DNA of 64,000 nucleotides from Pseudoxanthobacter soli DSM 19599 (GCF_900148505.1 NZ_FRXO01000004.1:372001-436000), one strand, 5' to 3'; shown: positions 42,882-53,002, counted from the first letter of the stretch. Numbers and translations are program-made. The notes: generated by a model not told the origin, from the sequence alone.

Positions 42882-44309
42882 TCAGGCGCCGGCGAGATGC
42901 GGTAGCGGATCGACCGGCTGCGAGCCCTTGCGCAACTCGAAGTGGACCTGCGGCTGGGTTACGGACCCCGTCGCGCCGGCATTGGCGATGACCTGACCGC
43001 GCTTCACCTGATCGCCGCGCTTCACAAGGAGGTCCTTGTTGTGCGCGTAGGCCGTCACCCACCCGCCTTCGTGGCGGATCAGCACGAGATTGCCGAAGCC
43101 GGTGAGTTCGTTACCGGCATAGATCACGGTTCCGGCTTCGGCCGCCTTCACCGGCGTGCCTTCGGGCACCGCGATGTTGATGCCGTCGTTCTGTTCGCCG
43201 CTGCCCTTCTTGCCAAAGCCGGACACGATCCGACCGCGAACGGGCCAACGGAAACCGGAGCCGCCGACGTCTTCCTCGGACGGCTCTGTCGCCGCGGCAG
43301 CACCATCGGTCGCCGCCATGCCTGAACCGGCGGCCGACGGAAGCGAGGCAACCTGCGTGCCGCCCTCCGCCGCCGGAGCGGCGGGCGAGGCCGGAGCCGC
43401 ACCATCGAGCTTCGCCGCGGCATCGCCGAGCGTCGACGGCGGCGCACCGGCCGCGGTGGCATCCGTCGCAGGACGGGCCGACGGATCGGCAGCCTGCGGC
43501 TGGATCGCAGCAACCTCGGTCGCCGGAACTGCAGAACCGCCGGCCGGGATACGCAAGACCTCACCGATCTTGATCTGGGTCGACGTAGTCAGGCCGTTCG
43601 CGGCGGCGAGCGCCGTCGGCGTCACCTGGTATTTGCGGGCGACGGAGTAGAGCGTCTCGCCCGAGGTGACCTGATGGGTGCCGGCGGCACCCGCGCCGGT
43701 CAGCGTGGCGGCGGGAGCGGCGGCGACCTGAGCCGCAGGGGCTGCCGATCCACCGAAGGTGGGAATCACGACGCGGCGGCCGGTCAGCGGCGTCATCCGA
43801 TCCGGAATGCCGTTGACGGCCATGATCGCCTCGGCCGGCACGCCGTAGCGCTGCGACAGCGAAGCGGCCGTATCACCGGCACCGGCGGTGACCGGCGTGC
43901 CGTTGGCCGCGCTCCAGCCCTGATAGCTGGCGGCAGCCCCGGCGGCCGGCGTGGGCGGCGGCAGCGGGGCCGGGTTGGCCGACGCCATGCCGTAGCTGCC
44001 GGCTGCGGCCGGGGGCGGCGGCAGCGCCGTCGACGTCACAGCCGCGGTCTGCACCGGTGCGACGGGCGCCGCCGGTCCGCCGCCGGTCGGCGACATCGCA
44101 TAATCCCGCTCGGCGGAGGCCGCTCCGTAAATCTGCTGCTGATTGGGCGTCGACGCTGTGAACAGCGGCGCATCGCCGAACCGGGTGATGTCACCGCAAC
44201 CGGCGAGACTCAGCGAAGCCAGCGCGACACCGGCCATCAGCATCAGAGGAGAACGGCGTCGCGACGAGAAACGGGAACCCAACGGGTAACTCCAATCAGC
44301 GTATGGCAT
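42882..44309 (-). CDS. nlpD: NlpD-like lipoprotein with two LysM domains and a degenerate M23 (LytM) domain
   Basis: About 475 residues. A lipobox (ASLSLAGC) near residue 37 makes it a lipoprotein. Two LysM domains follow (about 130-180, GAGDTAASLSQRYGVPAEAI; about 205-255, GTHQVTSGETLYSVARKYQV), then a low-complexity Ala/Pro region. The C-terminal M23 domain (about 350-475, RIVSGFGKKGSGEQNDGINI to VHFELRKGSQPVDP) has Asn where the zinc-binding His should precede the GIN/D motif. It is therefore probably non-catalytic and activates a cell-wall amidase in division, as E. coli NlpD does. ATG 44309 is chosen; GTG 44318 is possible. A strong terminator follows. Confidence 0.88.
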   Translation of the reverse strand: MPYADWSYPLGSRFSSRRRSPLMLMAGVALASLSLAGCGDITRFGDAPLFTASTPNQQQIYGAASAERDYAMSPTGGGPAAPVAPVQTAAVTSTALPPPPAAAGSYGMASANPAPLPPPTPAAGAAASYQGWSAANGTPVTAGAGDTAASLSQRYGVPAEAIMAVNGIPDRMTPLTGRRVVIPTFGGSAAPAAQVAAAPAATLTGAGAAGTHQVTSGETLYSVARKYQVTPTALAAANGLTTSTQIKIGEVLRIPAGGSAVPATEVAAIQPQAADPSARPATDATAAGAPPSTLGDAAAKLDGAAPASPAAPAAEGGTQVASLPSAAGSGMAATDGAAAATEPSEEDVGGSGFRWPVRGRIVSGFGKKGSGEQNDGINIAVPEGTPVKAAEAGTVIYAGNELTGFGNLVLIRHEGGWVTAYAHNKDLLVKRGDQVKRGQVIANAGATGSVTQPQVHFELRKGSQPVDPLPHLAGA

Positions 44310-44438
44310 CGCCCTCACCCGACTCGCACGTCATCGTTAACGCCAGTAGACCGGGACAGCGTTTATGAAGGCTTAATTCGCGGACAACAGGCGCCATTTT
44401 CGGGCGGAAAGGTGGCGGCGGATCGGCGGCAACGCGCT

Positions 44439-44469
44439 GAAAAAGAAACGGCCGGCGTGGCGCCGGCCG
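44439..44469 (-). terminator. Intrinsic terminator of ndk
   Basis: CGGCCGGCG (44449-44457) and CGCCGGCCG (44461-44469) form a 9-bp stem with a 3-base loop. On the minus strand it is followed by TTTCTTTTTC, about 70 bases after the ndk stop. Confidence 0.88.
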
Positions 44470-44539
44470 CTATGACATTGATGAGCCGGCTCGATGGAGC
44501 CGGCCGGAAATCGACAACCGCCAGGCGGCAGCCCGACGC

Positions 44540-44962
44540 TCAGCCGGTGATTTCGATATCGGAGAAGAAGAACGCGATTTCCGCCTTCGCAGTCTCGGCG
44601 GCGTCGGAGCCGTGAACCGAATTCTCGCCGATGGAAACGGCGAAGTCCTTGCGGATGGTGCCTTCGGCGGCCTGGGCCGGGTTGGTGGCGCCCATCACTT
44701 CACGGTTCTTCAGGATCGCGCCCTCACCCTCAAGGACCTGGACCACCACGGGGCCCGACGTCATGGTCTCGACGAGTTCGCCGAAGAACGGACGCTCGCG
44801 ATGAACGCCATAGAACGCCTCGGCCTGGGCCTTGGTGATGAGGATGCGCTTCTGCGCCACGACCTTGAGACCGGCCGATTCCAGCCGGTCGACGATCTTG
44901 CCGGTGATGTTGCGGCGGGTGGCATCGGGCTTGATCATCGAGAAGGTGCGTTCGATCGCCAT
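44540..44962 (-). CDS. ndk: Nucleoside diphosphate kinase
   Basis: 140 residues, full length. [15 protein letters not shown] at the N terminus, [20 protein letters not shown] in the middle, and catalytic His in [20 protein letters not shown] near residue 117. Transfers the gamma phosphate between nucleotides in the cytosol. The ATG at 44962 gives the canonical N terminus; the open frame continues far upstream but without family similarity. Followed by an intrinsic terminator. Confidence 0.97.
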   Translation of the reverse strand: MAIERTFSMIKPDATRRNITGKIVDRLESAGLKVVAQKRILITKAQAEAFYGVHRERPFFGELVETMTSGPVVVQVLEGEGAILKNREVMGATNPAQAAEGTIRKDFAVSIGENSVHGSDAAETAKAEIAFFFSDIEITG

Positions 44963-45214
44963 GATTTCGGTGCTCCGTTCGGGTCCATGCGGGGCTGGCC
45001 CGCGGGTCGGGCGGACGTATAGCCCGCCGGCTCGCCGGATCGCAAGCCGCAGAACACGCGCGGACGCATTCGCGCTGCAAGCGGGTCGTGCGGCGCATGG
45101 TTCCCGCCGGCGGAACCTGCCGAAACGGCCCCGCGCCTCGTTTGCTGCGGCAGCGGGCCGGTGTATCGTCCGGCGCCTGCAACGATCCCGAATCCGGCCA
45201 AGAGACCAGTTTCG

Positions 45215-45721
45215 ATGCGCGATCTCTTCACCATGCTCGCCGGCTACAATGCCTGGGCCAATGCGCGGCTCTACGATGCCGCTGCGGCGCTGTCCGACGA
45301 GGACTACCGCGCGGATCACGGGGCGTTCTTCCGCTCGCTCCACGGAACGCTGAACCACCTGCTCGTTACCGACCAGATCTGGATGCAGCGCTTCACCGGC
45401 CAGGGCGAGGCACCGGCCCGGCTCGATGCCATTCTCTACGAAACCCTGCCCGAGCTGCGCGCGGCACGGGAGGCGGAAGACGCCCGCATCGTCGCCTGGA
45501 TCGGTTCCCTCGACGACGTCGCGCTCGCCGGCCGGCTGCGTTACCGGAGGGTATCGAGCCCGGACGTGATCGAGCAGCCGCTCGCACCGGCGCTCTCCCA
45601 CCTTTTCAATCACCAGACCCACCATCGTGGCCAGGCGCACGTCATCCTCACCCGGCTGGGACATCGTGATCTCGCGCTCGACCTGATGTTCTACCAGCGC
45701 GAGAGCGGCGTCGGGCTCTAG
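45215..45721 (+). CDS. DinB family protein
   Basis: 168 residues, four-helix DinB/YfiT-like fold. The likely metal triad is His48 (LHGTLNHLL), His133 and His137 ([12 protein letters not shown]). Known DinB proteins are metal-dependent enzymes such as thiol transferases, but most are uncharacterised. ATG 45215 fits the family N terminus ([16 protein letters not shown]). Divergent from ndk, followed after 74 bases by the ABC-F gene on the same strand. Confidence 0.88.
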   Translation: MRDLFTMLAGYNAWANARLYDAAAALSDEDYRADHGAFFRSLHGTLNHLLVTDQIWMQRFTGQGEAPARLDAILYETLPELRAAREAEDARIVAWIGSLDDVALAGRLRYRRVSSPDVIEQPLAPALSHLFNHQTHHRGQAHVILTRLGHRDLALDLMFYQRESGVGL

Positions 45722-45795
45722 GTACTCGAACCGGCGGCGCGGGTCCGACAGAGGGCTTGCAGGCGAGGTCGGGAGCGGGCAAAACCGCCGCCATC

Positions 45796-47685
45796 ATGCT
45801 GTCCATCAACGACGTCACCTACCGCATCGCCGGCCGCACGCTGCTGGACCACGCCACCGTCGTGGTGCATGAGCGCAGCCGCGTCGGCCTCGTGGGCCGC
45901 AACGGCGCCGGCAAGAGCACGCTTTTCCGGCTGATCAACGGCGAGATCGCGCCCGAGACCGGGTCCGTGACCATCGCCCGTGGCATCAAGACGGGTCAGG
46001 TCGCGCAGGAAGCGCCCGGCACCGACGAAAGCCTGATCGAGGTCGTGCTGCAGGCGGACAAGGAGCGCACCGCTCTTCTGGCGGAAGCGGAAACTGCCAC
46101 CGATCCCCACCGCATCGCCGACATCCATACGCGCCTCAGCGATATCGGCTCCCATTCCGCCGAGGCCCGCGCGGCCGCAATCCTCGCCGGGCTCGGTTTC
46201 GACACCGAGGCGCAGGCCCGACCCTGCAAGTCGTTCTCCGGCGGCTGGCGGATGCGCGTCGCCCTCGCGGGCGTGCTGTTCTCCGAACCCGATCTCCTGC
46301 TTCTTGATGAGCCGACGAACTATCTCGATCTCGAAGGCACGCTCTGGTTGGAGAATTACTTGACGCGCTACCCTCACACGGTGGTGCTGATCAGCCACGA
46401 TCGCGACCTGCTCAACAAGGTGGTCGATACGATCGTCCATCTCGACCAGGGCAAGCTCGTCTCCTATCGCGGCGGCTACGATGCGTTCGAACGCCAGCGC
46501 AGCGCGACGCAAACCTTGCAGCGCAAGGCGGCTGAAAAGCAGGAGCAGCAGCGCAAGCACCTGCAATCCTTCGTGGATCGCTTCCGCGCCAAGGCCTCGA
46601 AGGCCAGTCAGGCCCAATCCCGCCTGAAGATGCTCGAACGACTTCAGCCGATTGCCGCCGTGGTGGATGGCGAGGTCGCACCGTTCCAGTTCCCGAAAGG
46701 CGAGGGTCGGCTGGCGCCGCCGATCATCACCGTCGACGGCGGCTCGGTCGGCTACCAGCCGGGCAAGCCGATCCTGAGCCGGCTCAGCTTGCGGATCGAC
46801 GAAGACGACCGGATCGCCCTTCTCGGCCAGAACGGCAACGGCAAATCCACGTTCGCCAAGCTGATCGCAGGCAAGCTGGCGCCCGAAACCGGCAGCTACA
46901 CCCGCGCGAACAAGCTGAAGGTGGCCTATTTCGCCCAGCACCAGCTCGACGAACTCGTGCCGTCGCAATCCGCCGTCGAGCATGTCCGCAATCGGGTCAC
47001 AGGCGAGAGCGAAGCGAGGATTCGCGCCCGCGTCGCCGGCTTCGGGTTACCGACGGACCGGATGGACACGCCGGCGCGCGACCTCTCCGGCGGCGAGAAG
47101 GCGCGGCTGCTGATGGGGCTCGCAACATTCGACGGCGCCCACCTGCTGATTCTCGACGAACCGACCAACCATCTCGACGTCGACAGCCGGGCGGCCCTGA
47201 TCGAAGCCATCAACGATTTCGAAGGCGCCGTGGTCCTCATCAGCCACGACCGCCATCTCGTCGAAGCCTGCGCCGACCGGCTTTGGCTCGTTGCCAACGG
47301 CACCGTCGCCCCGTTCGACGGCGATCTGGAGGATTATCGGCGGCTCGTCGTCGGCAAAGGCGGCGGCAAGGGCGGACAGCGGCCAGACGAGAGCGGAAGC
47401 GCGGCCAGCGGTCAGGAACGGCGCAAGGCCAATGCCGACCGCCGCGCCCAACTGGCGCCGCTGCGAAAGGAAATCCAGACGGCTGAAAAAAGGATCGAGG
47501 CGCTGCGGGCCACCCTCGCCCGGCTCGACAAGTCGCTTGCCGATCCGAAGCTGTTCAGCGGCATTCCCGGGCGTGGTGTTGCCGTCGCCAAGGAGCGGGC
47601 CGATGCGGCCAAGGCTCTTGAAGCGGCCGAGGAGACCTGGCTCGAACTCTCCGAGCGGTACGAAAACGAGATGAGTGGCGGGTAG
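45796..47685 (+). CDS. ABC-F family ATP-binding protein (YheS/Uup-like)
   Basis: 629 residues, two ABC domains and no membrane segments. First domain: Walker A GRNGAGKST, signature FSGGWRMRVALAGVL, Walker B LLLLDEPTNYLDL. A linker with Lys/Gln-rich helices (AAEKQEQQRKHLQSFVDRFR) is the P-site tRNA interaction motif of ABC-F proteins. Second domain: Walker A GQNGNGKST, LSGGEKARLLMGLATF, LILDEPTNHLDVD. A C-terminal coiled coil covers about 545-625. ABC-F proteins act on the ribosome during translation. ATG 45796 starts directly at the first domain. Confidence 0.93.
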   Translation: MLSINDVTYRIAGRTLLDHATVVVHERSRVGLVGRNGAGKSTLFRLINGEIAPETGSVTIARGIKTGQVAQEAPGTDESLIEVVLQADKERTALLAEAETATDPHRIADIHTRLSDIGSHSAEARAAAILAGLGFDTEAQARPCKSFSGGWRMRVALAGVLFSEPDLLLLDEPTNYLDLEGTLWLENYLTRYPHTVVLISHDRDLLNKVVDTIVHLDQGKLVSYRGGYDAFERQRSATQTLQRKAAEKQEQQRKHLQSFVDRFRAKASKASQAQSRLKMLERLQPIAAVVDGEVAPFQFPKGEGRLAPPIITVDGGSVGYQPGKPILSRLSLRIDEDDRIALLGQNGNGKSTFAKLIAGKLAPETGSYTRANKLKVAYFAQHQLDELVPSQSAVEHVRNRVTGESEARIRARVAGFGLPTDRMDTPARDLSGGEKARLLMGLATFDGAHLLILDEPTNHLDVDSRAALIEAINDFEGAVVLISHDRHLVEACADRLWLVANGTVAPFDGDLEDYRRLVVGKGGGKGGQRPDESGSAASGQERRKANADRRAQLAPLRKEIQTAEKRIEALRATLARLDKSLADPKLFSGIPGRGVAVAKERADAAKALEAAEETWLELSERYENEMSGG

Positions 47686-47839
47686 TTGGCGGACCGCCGC
47701 GCTCCGGCGGATCCTGCATGGCGCGGAGTCATGCAATGGCGCGGAGCGGCGCGCGCGCCGATAGCCTGGACCCGTAAGGCCGATCGGAGACGCTTCGCCA
47801 CACGGGTCGTCGCCCGACGAGAAGGCGCTGCCGGGCGCG

Positions 47840-49246
47840 CTATGCGCCCGGTTTCGGCTTATCCGGTATCAGGCGATCGGGATGCCGCCGCTCTGGCTCG
47901 TCCCATCCTCCCATCGCATCGTCGCTGCCCGAGGGCGGCATGGTCTGGCCGGACAAGCGTAGCGTGCGTTCCAGCAGCACCTCGTAGATCGGCCTGCCCT
48001 TCAGCGCCTCGGCGACGACGTTGGCGGTCACGCAGGTGGCTATGACTGGGAGCAACAGGTCGTAGGCGCCGGTCAGCTCCGCAACGAGAACCATGCCCAC
48101 CAGCGGTGCCCGCACGGTGGAAGAGAACAGCCCACCCATGGCGGCGACGGCGAAGGCGACGGAGGCCCCCGGCGGCAGCGGAACGACAAGGCTGAGGAGA
48201 CCGCCGAACAACAGGCCCACCGCCGTGGCGAGCGCCAGGATTGGTGCGAAGATGCCGCCCGGAACGCCCGTGGAATAGCTCGCCATCGTCATGGCGAAAC
48301 GGATGACCACGATGATGGCGAGGGCCAGCACGCTGAGGTTCTCGCCGGTCATCGTCAGCACGAGCTGTTCGCCTCCCCCGGTCGCTTCGGGCCTGAGCAG
48401 AGCCAGAATACCGATGACGACACCGACGACGCCGGGGACCAGATAAGGCGACCACCGCTTGCTGATGCCGAGCGCGGCATCGAGACTGGCGATCAGCACG
48501 GCGTTGAACACCACGCCCAGCACGCCGAGGCACGCGCCGAGGACCACGAACGCCGGCAGCACGCCAAGCGGCATGTCCGGTACAGCAATGGTCAGATCCG
48601 GCGCGGTGCCGCCGATCATCTCCGTCACGACGGCGCTCGCGGCCGATCCGACGATCACGGCCGTGTACGTGCGGAAGCCATACGGAAATTGCCGCCGCGT
48701 CTCCTCGATCACGAACAGCACGGCCGCAAGCGGCGCATTGAAGGCGGCGGCGAGACCGGCGGCGGCGCCCGCAGCCATCAGCCCACGGCCATCGCGGGTG
48801 CCGAGCGCCACCCACCGCGTCACCGCCTCGGAGATCGAGGCGCCCATGTGAATGGTCGGCCCCTCGCGGCCGGCGACGAGACCGGCGCCAAGCGCAAGGA
48901 TGCCGCCGAAGAATTTCACCGGAAGCACGCGCTTCCAATGGACGGTCCGCAGTCCTTCGAGCGCACCTTCGATTTCCTGCACGCCGCTGCCGGCCGCTTC
49001 CGGCGCGAATCGGCGCACCATCCACACCGACGCCAGCACCATCGCCGCGGCGATCGCCGCGAGGACGAAGTAAGCCGCCCCACCCGGAACGGTCCGGATG
49101 ACCCAGGCCGGCCATTCCATCACGCGCTCGACCAGGATGTGGAAGACCGATCCAACCAGGCCGACGATGCCGCCGACGACGAGCGCATAGACATAATAGA
49201 GCGCATCCGAAGGAGCCTTCGGGCGCGGCGATGTCGGAACAGTCAC
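47840..49246 (-). CDS. ClC family chloride channel / H+:Cl- antiporter
   Basis: About 468 residues and roughly 18 helix segments. The selectivity motifs are present: AAGSGVQEIEGAL (GSGxP-like, with Val-Gln), AGREGPTIHMG (gating Glu) and STGVPGGIFAPIL. VLFVIEETRRQF supplies the internal proton-pathway Glu, which argues for an antiporter. No CBS domains follow; the C terminus is a short charged tail. GTG 49246 is chosen because GGAG lies about 10 bases upstream; TTG 49312 would add 22 residues. A palindrome overlaps the stop codon at 47831-47851. Confidence 0.92.
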   Translation of the reverse strand: MTVPTSPRPKAPSDALYYVYALVVGGIVGLVGSVFHILVERVMEWPAWVIRTVPGGAAYFVLAAIAAAMVLASVWMVRRFAPEAAGSGVQEIEGALEGLRTVHWKRVLPVKFFGGILALGAGLVAGREGPTIHMGASISEAVTRWVALGTRDGRGLMAAGAAAGLAAAFNAPLAAVLFVIEETRRQFPYGFRTYTAVIVGSAASAVVTEMIGGTAPDLTIAVPDMPLGVLPAFVVLGACLGVLGVVFNAVLIASLDAALGISKRWSPYLVPGVVGVVIGILALLRPEATGGGEQLVLTMTGENLSVLALAIIVVIRFAMTMASYSTGVPGGIFAPILALATAVGLLFGGLLSLVVPLPPGASVAFAVAAMGGLFSSTVRAPLVGMVLVAELTGAYDLLLPVIATCVTANVVAEALKGRPIYEVLLERTLRLSGQTMPPSGSDDAMGGWDEPERRHPDRLIPDKPKPGA

Positions 49247-49386
49247 GACTGGCGACTCCGCTGTTCGGGCACTCCGGTCACGAAACCGGCAGGCGGAAAG
49301 GTTTAATTTCAACGCTTAACCGCCAGATCCGGATGCAGCAAGTGCGGATCGCCCTCTCCAACTCCGATGATGCGCTGCGGGACGCC

Positions 49387-50598
49387 TCATTCCGCCGGGC
49401 AGGCGCGTCGCCGGCGCGCCGAGATCAGCAGGAAGCCGCTCCACGCGAGTGCGGCACAGACCGCGCTCAGGGTCATCACTCCGGCCATCGGCCTGTCGGA
49501 CCCGTCGAACGACGCGCTGACGAGGAAGGTGGCCGTGGACGAGACCGTGAACTGCATCGCACCGCTCAAGGCCGACGCCGTGCCCGCGTTGGCGCCGAAA
49601 GGCTCCAGCGCCAGCATGGTCGACGTCGGCAGGATCAGGCCGAGGCAGGCGACCGTCAGGAACACGAAGCCGACGGTGAGCTCCAGCGTCGCGCCGCCGG
49701 CCATCACGATGGCGCAGAGCAGCAGCGATGCCGGCACGAATGCCACCATCGCGGTGGAGATCAGCCGGGGCGTTCCCCACCGGCGAATGAGGAAGCTGTT
49801 GAACTGCGCCCCGCCGATGATCGCCGCGGCATTGAACGCGAACACCATGCTGTAGGCGAACGGCGACAGCCCGTGCAGCGTGATGAACACGAACGGCGAC
49901 CCGGCGATGTAGGCGAACAGCGTGGCCTGGGCGAAGCCGGCGGTCAGCACGGCGGTCACGAAGTAGCCGTTGCCGAGCAGGCGCACATAGGTGATCAGCA
50001 TCGGGCCGATCCGCGCCGAGATGCGGCGCTCCGGGGGATGGGTCTCCGGCAGCTGGAACGCCACAAGGGCCAGAATCGCCGCGCCGATCACCGCGAGCGC
50101 GATGAAAATGGCGTGCCAGGACGCGACGGAGACAAGCGCACCGCCCGCAACCGGCGCCAGGATCGGCGACAGGCTGAGGCCGAGCAGGGTGAGCGACATC
50201 AGCTTTGCGGCTTCCGCCCCCGTCTTCAGATCGCGGATGACGGCGAGCGTGATCACCGTGCCCGCGCAGCCACCGAGCCCCTGGACGAAGCGGAGCGCGA
50301 TCAGGGCCTCGATGGTCGGCGCGAACGCGCAGCCGATGGAGGCGATCACGAACAGCGTCAGGCCGAAATAGATCGGCTTCTTGCGGCCGACCATGTCCGA
50401 GATCGGCCCATAGATCACCTGCCCCAGAGCCAGCGCGACGAAGAAGCTGACGAGGCTGAGCTGCACCGTGCCTTCCGTCGTGCCGAAGCTCTCCGCGATA
50501 CTGGCGAAGCCCGGAAGGTACATGTCGATTGCGAACGGCCCGACGGCCATCAGCATGCCGAGAATGGAGGCCCAGCGCGCGAGGGAAAATGTCTGCAT
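49387..50598 (-). CDS. Bcr/CflA family MFS drug efflux transporter
   Basis: 403 residues, 12 transmembrane segments. Motifs: PFAIDMYLPGFASIAESFGT in TM1, GPISDMVGRKKPIYFGL (MFS motif A after TM2), RFVQGLGGCAGTVITLAVIRD (Bcr/CflA motif in TM4). These are proton-driven exporters of drugs such as bicyclomycin and chloramphenicol. ATG 50598 has GGAGG eight bases upstream (CCGGAGGTTCGTTCC) and is preferred over longer frames. Confidence 0.92.
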   Translation of the reverse strand: MQTFSLARWASILGMLMAVGPFAIDMYLPGFASIAESFGTTEGTVQLSLVSFFVALALGQVIYGPISDMVGRKKPIYFGLTLFVIASIGCAFAPTIEALIALRFVQGLGGCAGTVITLAVIRDLKTGAEAAKLMSLTLLGLSLSPILAPVAGGALVSVASWHAIFIALAVIGAAILALVAFQLPETHPPERRISARIGPMLITYVRLLGNGYFVTAVLTAGFAQATLFAYIAGSPFVFITLHGLSPFAYSMVFAFNAAAIIGGAQFNSFLIRRWGTPRLISTAMVAFVPASLLLCAIVMAGGATLELTVGFVFLTVACLGLILPTSTMLALEPFGANAGTASALSGAMQFTVSSTATFLVSASFDGSDRPMAGVMTLSAVCAALAWSGFLLISARRRRACPAE

Positions 50599-50931
50599 GG
50601 AACGAACCTCCGGCGCGCGAGCGCCGTTTGGCTTCGGGGGCATGATCGTGATGCGGATCAAGGGTGAACGGCGTGTGACGGCGCGTGGAGGAAAGCACCG
50701 CATCCCATCGTCGTTTGGCGATGAATGACACTATTGCGCCCGGCGTGCAAGCCGCGACGGCAGCGCTTGAGACACGCCGCGGCTGAGTGTTGCCGCCGAG
50801 ACCCAGCAGGATCGCAGGGCGGCCCAGCGCTGCAGCCATTGCCTTGCGGCGCGAGATGGGCCATTTGCTCTCGCAGTTTCTCTTTATAACAGGCTGAGAT
50901 TGCCCGCGGCCATCCGCGGCGCGGAGGCGCA

Positions 50932-52305
50932 ATGTCCGACACGAGCCAGATCTTCGAGACGAACGATGGCGGCGCTGCCGCCCGCCCCGCCAAGGCGAAC
51001 CCGAAGATCAGCTTCGTCAGCCTCGGCTGCCCGAAGGCTCTGGTCGATTCCGAGCGCATCCTCACCCAGTTGCGGGCGGAAGGATACGAGATCAGCCGCA
51101 ACCACGCCGGCGCCGATGTGGTGGTGGTGAATACCTGCGGGTTCCTCGACAGCGCCAAGGCGGAATCCCTCGGCGCCATCGGCGAGGCGCTTTCGGAGAA
51201 CGGTCGAGTGATCGTGACAGGCTGCATGGGCGCGCAGCCGGAGGAAATCCGCGCGGCTCATCCGGGCGTTCTCGCCGTCACCGGCCCGCAGGCCTATGAG
51301 AGCGTCGTCGCGGCGGTGCACGAGGCCGTGCCGCCGGCCCACGATCCCTATGTTGATCTCGTGCCGCCCCAGGGCGTGAAGCTGACGCCGCGGCACTACG
51401 CTTATCTCAAGATTTCAGAGGGTTGCTCGAACCGCTGCACCTTCTGCATCATCCCCAGCCTGCGCGGTGATCTCGTCAGCCGGCCAGCCGGCGATGTGCT
51501 GCGCGAGGCCGAGCGGCTGGTGAAGGCGGGCGTCAAGGAGATCCTGGTGATCAGCCAGGACACGTCTGCGTACGGCGTGGACCTGCGCTACGCCGCGAGC
51601 CCGTGGCGCGACCGCGAGGTCCGGGCGAAGTTCTACGACCTCGCCGCCGCGCTCGGCGAACTCGGCGCCTGGATCCGGCTGCACTACGTCTATCCCTATC
51701 CGCACGTCGACGAAGTGATCGGATTGATGGCGGAAGGCAAGGTGCTGCCCTATCTCGACATCCCCTTCCAGCACGCCGCGCCGAACGTGCTGAAGGCGAT
51801 GCGCCGACCGGCGCATCAGGAAAAGACCCTTGGCCGCATCCGCCGCTGGCGCGAGGAATGCCCGGATCTCGCCATTCGTTCGACCTTCATCGTCGGCTTC
51901 CCCGGTGAGACCGACGCGGACTTCGAGGAACTGCTGTCCTTCCTCGACGAGGCCTCGCTCGATCGTGTCGGCTGCTTCAAGTACGAAGCAGTCGCCGGGG
52001 CGACCGCGAACGATCTAGCCGCTCCCGTGCCCGAGGAAGTGAAGGAGCAGCGCTGGCACCGCTTCATGGCGCGCCAGCAGGCCATCAGCGCACGCCGGCT
52101 GGCCGTGAAGGTCGGAAAGCGGGCGAAGATCCTCGTCGACAAGTCGAGCGGCCTCACCGCCGTCGGTCGCGGCTCATGGGACGCACCAGAGATCGATGGG
52201 GTGGTGCACCTCACAGGCCGCCGGCCGATCCGCGCCGGCGAGTTCGTCAGCGTGCGCATCGACCGCGCCGATGCCTACGACCTGCACGCCACCGTTACGG
52301 GCTGA
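50932..52305 (+). CDS. rimO: Ribosomal protein S12 methylthiotransferase RimO
   Basis: 457 residues. N-terminal UPF0004 domain with Cys33 ([12 protein letters not shown]), Cys69 ([10 protein letters not shown]) and Cys98 (VTGCMGA) for the auxiliary cluster. The radical-SAM cluster is Cys165/169/172 ([17 protein letters not shown]). A C-terminal TRAM domain covers about 385-457. [11 protein letters not shown] and the domain order are typical of RimO rather than MiaB. It methylthiolates an aspartate of ribosomal protein S12. ATG 50932 has GCGGAGGCGCA upstream. Confidence 0.96.
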   Translation: MSDTSQIFETNDGGAAARPAKANPKISFVSLGCPKALVDSERILTQLRAEGYEISRNHAGADVVVVNTCGFLDSAKAESLGAIGEALSENGRVIVTGCMGAQPEEIRAAHPGVLAVTGPQAYESVVAAVHEAVPPAHDPYVDLVPPQGVKLTPRHYAYLKISEGCSNRCTFCIIPSLRGDLVSRPAGDVLREAERLVKAGVKEILVISQDTSAYGVDLRYAASPWRDREVRAKFYDLAAALGELGAWIRLHYVYPYPHVDEVIGLMAEGKVLPYLDIPFQHAAPNVLKAMRRPAHQEKTLGRIRRWREECPDLAIRSTFIVGFPGETDADFEELLSFLDEASLDRVGCFKYEAVAGATANDLAAPVPEEVKEQRWHRFMARQQAISARRLAVKVGKRAKILVDKSSGLTAVGRGSWDAPEIDGVVHLTGRRPIRAGEFVSVRIDRADAYDLHATVTG

Positions 52306-52357
52306 TCGCCGCCCAGGCGATTGCTGACCACACAAGGAAGGGCATTCGCGTGCCGGG

Positions 52358-53002
52358 TCACAGACCGGTGCTCGGCGCTATTCCTTGTGCTTGGGTGGGT
52401 ATCTCGTACCACTTGCCGGGGTCGAGCGAGGCGATATGGCGTTTCGCCTGTTCGAGGAACTGCTCGCCGAGGAAATCGCGTTCGACTTCGCTGTTGACCA
52501 TTGTCCTGTCGGGGCGGACGCGGAACTTACCCCCGTTGAAGACACTGGGTCCGTACCACTTCCGTTCGATCTGGATGGCACAGAGGATCTGGTGTGGCTC
52601 AACCCTCATGGCGGCCCGCTCCTGCCCATACATGGGCCACAGAGCGGCTCGCTTTTCAGCGTCAGTTGCCAGTTCGTGCGCGATCGACTGCACATATTTC
52701 CATTGATACGACTGCGTATTGAGCAAAGAGGCCGTATCCAGGTCGAGATAGAATATATTCGTCAGCAGGCTGAGATCCGTCGGAAAGACGGCCGCGGCAT
52801 AGAAATCACGCGTGACGCAAACGACCTTACCGGGATGAACGTCCGGCGCAACGTTCGTCTTCTCAGCTCCAGTGCGCGGGTCCTTGCCGAACCGCATTAC
52901 GCTTTCGCCGCGCAGCTTCTCGTCATCTCGCGCAGAGAAACCTTCATCGAAGATTCTCCAGACCTTACGATCGTCACCCCTGAAGAACACACCCCGTGGC
53001 AT
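52358..53002 (-). CDS. Putative mono-ADP-ribosyltransferase, pertussis-toxin S1-like fold
   Basis: 214 residues, no signal peptide. VFFRGDDRKVWRIFDEGFSA aligns with the pertussis S1 N terminus (VYRYDSRPPEDVFQNGFTA), giving the NAD-binding Arg as Arg8. VVCVTRDFYAAAVFP sits at the STS position, with Thr64-Arg65 rather than Ser-Thr-Ser. IFYLDLDTASLLN follows. YGQERAAMRVEPHQILCAIQ aligns with YQSEYLAHRRIPPENIRRVT, making Glu128 the catalytic Glu. ATG 53002 has GGAGG seven bases upstream. Orphan gene, convergent with rimO, with an AT-rich upstream region. No antitoxin or immunity gene is evident. Alignment is from memory of S1, so the family call is strong but not proven. Confidence 0.65.
   Translation of the reverse strand: MPRGVFFRGDDRKVWRIFDEGFSARDDEKLRGESVMRFGKDPRTGAEKTNVAPDVHPGKVVCVTRDFYAAAVFPTDLSLLTNIFYLDLDTASLLNTQSYQWKYVQSIAHELATDAEKRAALWPMYGQERAAMRVEPHQILCAIQIERKWYGPSVFNGGKFRVRPDRTMVNSEVERDFLGEQFLEQAKRHIASLDPGKWYEIPTQAQGIAPSTGL

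Noticed and set aside
43674-44615. A 313-codon plus-strand frame over nlpD
   Set aside because: Arg/Gly-rich shadow of the nlpD coding strand without family resemblance.
44963-45664. N-terminal extension of ndk by 234 codons
   Set aside because: The extension has no similarity to any family, crosses the divergent dinB gene, and Ndk has its canonical start at 44962.
47831-47851. Palindrome CCGGGCGC-N5-GCGCCCGG as a terminator for the ClC gene
   Set aside because: It overlaps the stop codon and has no T-tract, so termination is not supported.
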